Of a stretch of DNA of 17,824 nt, positions 14,478 to 17,824 are shown in pieces. A program made the position numbers and the translations under genes. How positions within the stretch are numbered: the stretch's first letter is position 1; each line of letters begins with the position of its first letter. The stretch spans positions 1 to 17,824 of the forward strand of contig JAFAMK010000042.1 of assembly GCA_019233415.1 (NCBI GenBank). The letters run 5' to 3'. The notes below the pieces were generated by a model. It was given only the letters and a program-made list of their open reading frames with translations. It was not told where the DNA came from and ran no database searches. Source of the stretch: Vulcanimicrobiota bacterium. GTDB taxonomy: Bacteria > Vulcanimicrobiota > Vulcanimicrobiia > Vulcanimicrobiales > Vulcanimicrobiaceae.

Positions 14478-15639
14478 AGAATCCACCGCTCGTTCCTTGT
14501 AGCCGCACCGCGTCGCAGCGCGCACGTTCGGCCGCAATCGGCGCCGCTTCGCCGGCGGCGAGGTACGGCGCGAACGCGTCGAGCCAACTCGACGGATCGC
14601 CGTGCATGTCCCACGGCGCGAAGCTCCCCGCGCTCGAGCCATCGGCTGCCGGACGGTCGGGCGGAAACGCGGCGTAGTCGCGCGCGACGTCCCAGTTCGT
14701 CGCGGCATATGGCTTGGGAAGCGAGTCGATCCCGCCGTCGGCGCGCGTTCCCGTGTACGTGAAGATGAACGTTCCCGCGACGAACCAGCCGCTCGGGAAC
14801 GACAGCGTTCCGTCGGCGTTCGTCACGTAGTCGCTCCACGCGATGCGCGTGCTCCAGCCCGGATTCCACGTCAGCGCGCACGTCGTCAACGTCTTCGGCG
14901 CGGCGGTGTCGTGGCCGACGTCGCAGCGCGCGCTGCACGTGTAGCGCAGCACCTCGGTGAACCCGTTCGGAAAGACGCCCGGGACCAGGTCGACGGTGCG
15001 TGCGGCGTCCGCCGTTTCGACGCGCAGCTCGACGAGCGTGTTTCCGCCGCGCACGTCGGCGCCGTGCGCGTCGAGCACACCGAGCGGGATCGGGGTCGTC
15101 GCGGGGACGCTCGCCGCGACGAACGGTGAATCCGGCTGCGCGGTATACGGGTCGGTGTGCGTGGCGAGCCGTTCGGGCGCGGTCGTCGTGATCGCCAGCG
15201 GCGCGGTCTGACCGCTCAGCACGATCGCACCGTGCAGCGACGGGTCGCACGGCGCGAGCGGCGCGCGTCCCGCGAGCCGTTCGAGCGCGTCGCCGGGGAC
15301 GGATTCGGCCGCTCCGTGGTTGGGAAAGCTGCGGTAGCTCCAGAACGACGGGCCGGCGGCATCGGCGGCGTAGAAGTCCACTTGCACGCAGTCGTCGTGC
15401 GCACCGCCGGCGCTGGGCGAGCCAGCCCAGATCGCCGTTGCGCTGCGCGCCTCGGCGCGCCACTGCGACGTAAGTCGCTCCAGCGCAACGTATCCGCGAT
15501 GGCGCGCGGCGAGCTGGCGCGTCGCCGCGGCGAGCTGCCGGACCGCTTCGAACGCGCCAAGCGCGACGAGCGCGAACAGCGCCGTCGCGATAACGGTTTC
15601 CACCAACGAGAACCCCGCTTCGTCCTTCGACGAGCTCAT
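14464..15639 (-). CDS. Large type IV pilin-like minor pseudopilin (PilW/GspJ-like)
   Basis: A 391-residue prepilin, first gene of the three-gene leftward cluster. The leader MSSSKDEAG precedes FSLVETVIATALFALVALGAFEAVRQLAA, with Glu at +5 of the mature form. The segment RHRGYVALERLTSQWRAEARSA is typical of the helix extension in PilW/GspJ proteins. The large C-terminal domain includes YTCSARCDVGH, CALTWNPGW and AERARCDAVRLQG, so disulfides are likely. The ATG at 15639 is the only start giving a proper leader. It and its Shine-Dalgarno (GAAGGA) lie inside a tandem pair of the repeat family, and residues MSSSKD correspond to the repeat-encoded LSLSKD. The size is large for a minor pilin, suggesting a tip or adhesin-like role, which is inference. 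Confidence 0.85.
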   Translation of the reverse strand: MSSSKDEAGFSLVETVIATALFALVALGAFEAVRQLAAATRQLAARHRGYVALERLTSQWRAEARSATAIWAGSPSAGGAHDDCVQVDFYAADAAGPSFWSYRSFPNHGAAESVPGDALERLAGRAPLAPCDPSLHGAIVLSGQTAPLAITTTAPERLATHTDPYTAQPDSPFVAASVPATTPIPLGVLDAHGADVRGGNTLVELRVETADAARTVDLVPGVFPNGFTEVLRYTCSARCDVGHDTAAPKTLTTCALTWNPGWSTRIAWSDYVTNADGTLSFPSGWFVAGTFIFTYTGTRADGGIDSLPKPYAATNWDVARDYAAFPPDRPAADGSSAGSFAPWDMHGDPSSWLDAFAPYLAAGEAAPIAAERARCDAVRLQGTSGGFYANG

Positions 15640-15664
15640 CGTCCTTCGACAAGCTCAGGATGAC
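15618..15664. repeat. Tandem pair of the TCCTGAGCTTGTCGAAGG repeat at the pilin gene start
   Basis: On the minus strand, TGAGCTTGTCGAAGGACGA is followed 19 bases later by TGAGCTCGTCGAAGGACGA, identical at 18 of 19 positions. The first copy also carries the GTCATCC extension seen in cobQ. The second copy supplies the ATG of the prepilin gene and the first supplies GAAGGA just upstream. No inverted partner is present, so this is a half-element, duplicated in tandem. Confidence 0.85.
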
Positions 15665-15684
15665 AGGGATAGCGCACACGGGGT

Positions 15685-15707
15685 ACGGTGCCCGCATGAG
15701 GCACCGT
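15685..15707 (+). promoter_or_regulatory. 8-bp inverted repeat in the leader of the phosphomutase gene
   Basis: ACGGTGCC at 15685-15692 and GGCACCGT at 15700-15707 form a perfect stem with a seven-base loop, 51 bases upstream of the phosphomutase ATG in the divergent gap with the pilin cluster. It could be an operator or an RNA hairpin. Only a short TTTA follows, so terminator function is weak. Confidence 0.35.
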
Positions 15708-15758
15708 TTAGTTCAGCCCGTAGGTCCTGCCCGCGCCCCTTCCGAAAGGCCGCCCGCC

Positions 15759-17111
15759 ATGCCCAACGCGTTCGACACGTCGATCTTCAAGAGCTACGAC
15801 GTCCGCGGGATCGTCGGAACCCAGCTGACCCCGGACGTCGCGTACCTGATCGGACGCGCGTTCGTTCAGGCGCTCGGTCGCACCAACATCTGCATCGGCC
15901 GTGACATGCGCCCGTCGGGCGAAGCGCTGCTCGACGCGCTGACGCGCGGTGCCGTCGACGGCGGCGCGAACGTGACGCACATCGGCTTGATCTCGACCGA
16001 CGCGCTCTACTTCGCGGTCGGCCACTACGGGTTCGACGGCGGCGTGATGATCACGGCCTCGCACAACCCCGCGCAGTACAACGGGCTGAAGTTCTGCCGC
16101 GAACAGGCGCAGGCGATCTCGCTCGACACGGGGCTCGCCGACGTGCGCGACCTCGCGGTCTCCGGCGCGTTCTCAGAACCGTCGCGCAAGGGCGAAGTCG
16201 CGTCGCGCGAGATCCTGGACGACTTCGGCAAGCACTGCGTGTCGTTCGTGCGCGATCCGGCGAAGATCAAGCCGTACACGATCGCGATCGACGCGGGGAA
16301 CGGGATGGCCGGGCTGACCGTGCCGTACGTCTTCAAGTACCTCCCACAAGTAAAAGTAATCCCGCTCTTTTTCGAGCTGGACGGGACGTTTCCGAACCAT
16401 CCGGCCTCGCCGATCGAGGACGAGAACAAGCTCGCCCTGCGCAAGGCCGTGCTCGACCACACGTGCGACCTCGGCGCCGCGTTCGACGGCGACGCCGACC
16501 GCATGTTCATCGTCGACGAGCAGGGCGGTTTTCCCGACGGGAGCATCGTGACCGCGGCGGTCGGCGTCGCGACGCTCAAGAAATACCCGGGCTCGAAGAT
16601 CCTCTACAACCTGATCTGCTCGCGCAGCGTCCCCGAGGCGATCGTGCAGCACGGCGGGACTCCGGTGCGCTCGCAGGTCGGCCATTCGCTGATCAAGCCG
16701 CAGATGCGCGAGGAGAACATCCCGTTCGGCGGCGAGCACAGCGGGCACTTTTACTTCCGCGAGAACTGGTTCGCCGACTCCGGGATGATCGCGCTGCTGC
16801 AGTGCCTGGATTTGTTCAGCGAGATCGACGGTCCCGTCACGCAGGCGATCGCGCCGTACAACACGCGCTTCCGCTCGGGCGAGATCAACACGACCGTCGC
16901 CGACGCCGACCAGAAGATGCACCACATCGAGGAGCGCTTCAAAGACGGCAAGATCGACCACCTCGACGGCGTGACGGTCGAGTATCCCGACTGGTGGCTC
17001 AACGTGCGCAAGTCGAACACGGAGCCCCTGCTGCGGCTCAATGTCGAAGGCGACACGCGCGCGCTGATGGAGAAAGGTCGTGACGAGGCGCTCGCGGTCA
17101 TCAGCGCGTAG
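15759..17111 (+). CDS. Phosphomannomutase / phosphoglucomutase
   Basis: A 450-residue alpha-D-phosphohexomutase that interconverts hexose 6- and 1-phosphates, feeding GDP-mannose, LPS, exopolysaccharide or glycogen synthesis. All four domain signatures are present: phosphoserine loop TASHNP with Ser101, metal-binding DGDADR at 243-248, sugar-binding GGEHSGH at 324-330, and phosphate-binding RKSNTEP at 417-423. The N-terminal FKSYDVRGIVG is typical of the bifunctional PMM/PGM (AlgC/ManB) group rather than GlmM. The ATG at 15759 has CGAAAGG about ten bases upstream; longer in-frame starts lack support. A short patch of A/T-ending codons (16348-16362) is unlike the rest of the gene. The next gene begins nine bases after its stop, so they may share a transcript. 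Confidence 0.93.
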   Translation: MPNAFDTSIFKSYDVRGIVGTQLTPDVAYLIGRAFVQALGRTNICIGRDMRPSGEALLDALTRGAVDGGANVTHIGLISTDALYFAVGHYGFDGGVMITASHNPAQYNGLKFCREQAQAISLDTGLADVRDLAVSGAFSEPSRKGEVASREILDDFGKHCVSFVRDPAKIKPYTIAIDAGNGMAGLTVPYVFKYLPQVKVIPLFFELDGTFPNHPASPIEDENKLALRKAVLDHTCDLGAAFDGDADRMFIVDEQGGFPDGSIVTAAVGVATLKKYPGSKILYNLICSRSVPEAIVQHGGTPVRSQVGHSLIKPQMREENIPFGGEHSGHFYFRENWFADSGMIALLQCLDLFSEIDGPVTQAIAPYNTRFRSGEINTTVADADQKMHHIEERFKDGKIDHLDGVTVEYPDWWLNVRKSNTEPLLRLNVEGDTRALMEKGRDEALAVISA

Positions 17112-17120
17112 CGCGCCTTC

Positions 17121-17824
17121 GTGAACGACCCCCTCGAACGCTACCGCGCCGCACGCGACGACGTCGCGACCTGGCTCGACGAACTGCGCGCGCTCGTCGG
17201 CGGCGAGGCGGCGCGCTGGCACGAAGCGACGGTCCTGAGCCTGTCGAAGGACGCGGAGTCGCTCGCGCGCACGGTGACGCGGCTGCGCGACGGCCGCTTC
17301 GTTCTCGCGGTCGTCGGCGAGTTCTCGAGCGGGAAGTCGTTCCTGCTCAACGCGCTGTTGGAAAAGGTCGCGTTCGAGGAACGCCCGGGCGGCAAACGCA
17401 TCGCAGGCCTGCTCGCGACCGACATCAACCCGTCGACCGCGACGATCACCGAACTGGAATACGCGGCCGACGAGTCGGCGACCGCGGTCTACGCGAACGG
17501 CCGCGAGGAACGCGTCCCGCTCGGGCGGCTGTCGCGCTTCGTCGCGGTCGGCGAGGAGGCAAAGCTGCACGACGCGACCGACGCTGAGGACTCCGGCGCG
17601 CCGGTGCTGGTGCGCGTCGCGGTCGACTCGGCGTTCCTGCGCGGCGGCTTCATCGTCGCCGACACGCCGGGGCTCGCCTCGATCAACCCCGCCCACCGGC
17701 GCGCGACGCTCTCGTATCTGCCCGGCGCCGACGCGGTGCTCTACCTGATCGACACGCAGCAGCCGTTCACCGAAGGCGACGCGTCGTTTCTCGGCATCGT
17801 GCGGCGCTACATCGAGTCGGTCTT
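17121..17824 (+). CDS. Dynamin-family GTPase (bacterial dynamin-like protein), 5' part
   Basis: The first 234 codons of a gene that continues past the right edge. It encodes a large-GTPase domain: P-loop GEFSSGKSFLLNAL (residues about 66-79), switch-I region INPSTATITEL with the conserved Thr, and G3 DTPGL at 181-185. The following SINPAHRRATLSYLPGADAVLYLID is typical of bacterial dynamin-like proteins, which remodel or protect membranes. The GTG at 17121 is the first start after an in-frame stop, which is also the phosphomutase stop; no Shine-Dalgarno is clear, so the start is provisional. Residues 38-44 (VLSLSKD) are encoded by a half-copy of the repeat family also found in cobQ. The membrane-binding C-terminus cannot be seen. 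Confidence 0.85.
   Translation, partial: MNDPLERYRAARDDVATWLDELRALVGGEAARWHEATVLSLSKDAESLARTVTRLRDGRFVLAVVGEFSSGKSFLLNALLEKVAFEERPGGKRIAGLLATDINPSTATITELEYAADESATAVYANGREERVPLGRLSRFVAVGEEAKLHDATDAEDSGAPVLVRVAVDSAFLRGGFIVADTPGLASINPAHRRATLSYLPGADAVLYLIDTQQPFTEGDASFLGIVRRYIESV
17233..17253. repeat. Half-copy of the repeat family inside the dynamin-like GTPase gene
   Basis: TCCTGAGCCTGTCGAAGGAC at 17233-17252 differs from the consensus TCCTGAGCTTGTCGAAGGAC at one base. It is translated as LSLSKD in the helix before the GTPase P-loop. There is no inverted partner nearby. Confidence 0.75.

Noticed and set aside
5478..17253. The repeats as a CRISPR array or insertion sequence ends
   Set aside because: Copies are dispersed and lack regular spacers, and no cas or transposase gene is present in the window.
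16173..17696. Long minus-strand open frame opposite the phosphomutase and GTPase
   Set aside because: Antisense shadow with a composition-driven Arg/Asp/Val-rich product; the plus strand shows complete family signatures.
17121..17824. Dynamin-like GTPase plus neighbours as a new defence system
   Set aside because: Only one truncated GTPase is visible beside a housekeeping phosphomutase; no nuclease, toxin or other defence partner is present.

Overview
This is a gene-dense, very GC-rich stretch (codons end almost always in G or C) from a diderm bacterium: it encodes a TonB-dependent outer-membrane receptor and a second beta-barrel protein, both with signal peptides. The Pro/Ser-rich linkers after those signal peptides, the frequent GTG/TTG starts, the 4-bp gene overlaps and the scattered CTTCGACAAGCTCAGG-type repeats would fit the Eremiobacterota/Vulcanimicrobiota (WPS-2) style of genome. 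That placement is an impression, not a demonstration.

Bases 1-8890 form a vitamin B12 (cobalamin) locus. At the left edge a truncated cobU gene runs leftward. Divergent from it, a cobalamin riboswitch (about 328-500) precedes a BtuB-like TonB-dependent receptor (544-2427), followed by a MarC-family membrane protein (2470-3105). On the opposite strand a second cobalamin riboswitch (about 8722-8885) heads a tight five-gene operon read right to left: btuC-like permease, btuD-like ATPase, cobQ/cbiP, cbiB and cobD. Every junction in that operon is an ATGA or GTGA overlap. The locus therefore joins outer- and inner-membrane corrinoid import to the steps that amidate the corrin ring, make the aminopropanol-phosphate arm and attach it. 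CobU then activates the product for the lower ligand. No periplasmic BtuF is present in the window.

Bases 8916-11335 hold an AmtB ammonium transporter overlapping (TAGTG) a beta-barrel porin gene, both leftward. Then come a small possible membrane peptide with a good terminator behind it (11415-11604), a short secreted protein of unknown function (11701-12087), and a divergent alpha/beta hydrolase (12219-13187). Bases 13202-15639 hold three overlapping or adjacent leftward type IV pilin-like (minor pseudopilin) genes. Divergent from these is a phosphomannomutase/phosphoglucomutase (15759-17111), followed by the start of a dynamin-family GTPase that runs off the right edge.

The most striking structure is a palindromic repeat family with core TCCTGAGCTTGTCGAAGG. 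A 117-bp copy, made of two perfect 35-bp inverted arms, sits in frame inside cobQ and adds about 39 residues. A tandem pair sits at 15618-15664 and appears to supply both the Shine-Dalgarno and the ATG of the first pilin gene. A half-copy is translated in the N-terminal part of the dynamin-like GTPase. I found no CRISPR array, tRNA, rRNA, insertion sequence or clearly novel multi-gene system.
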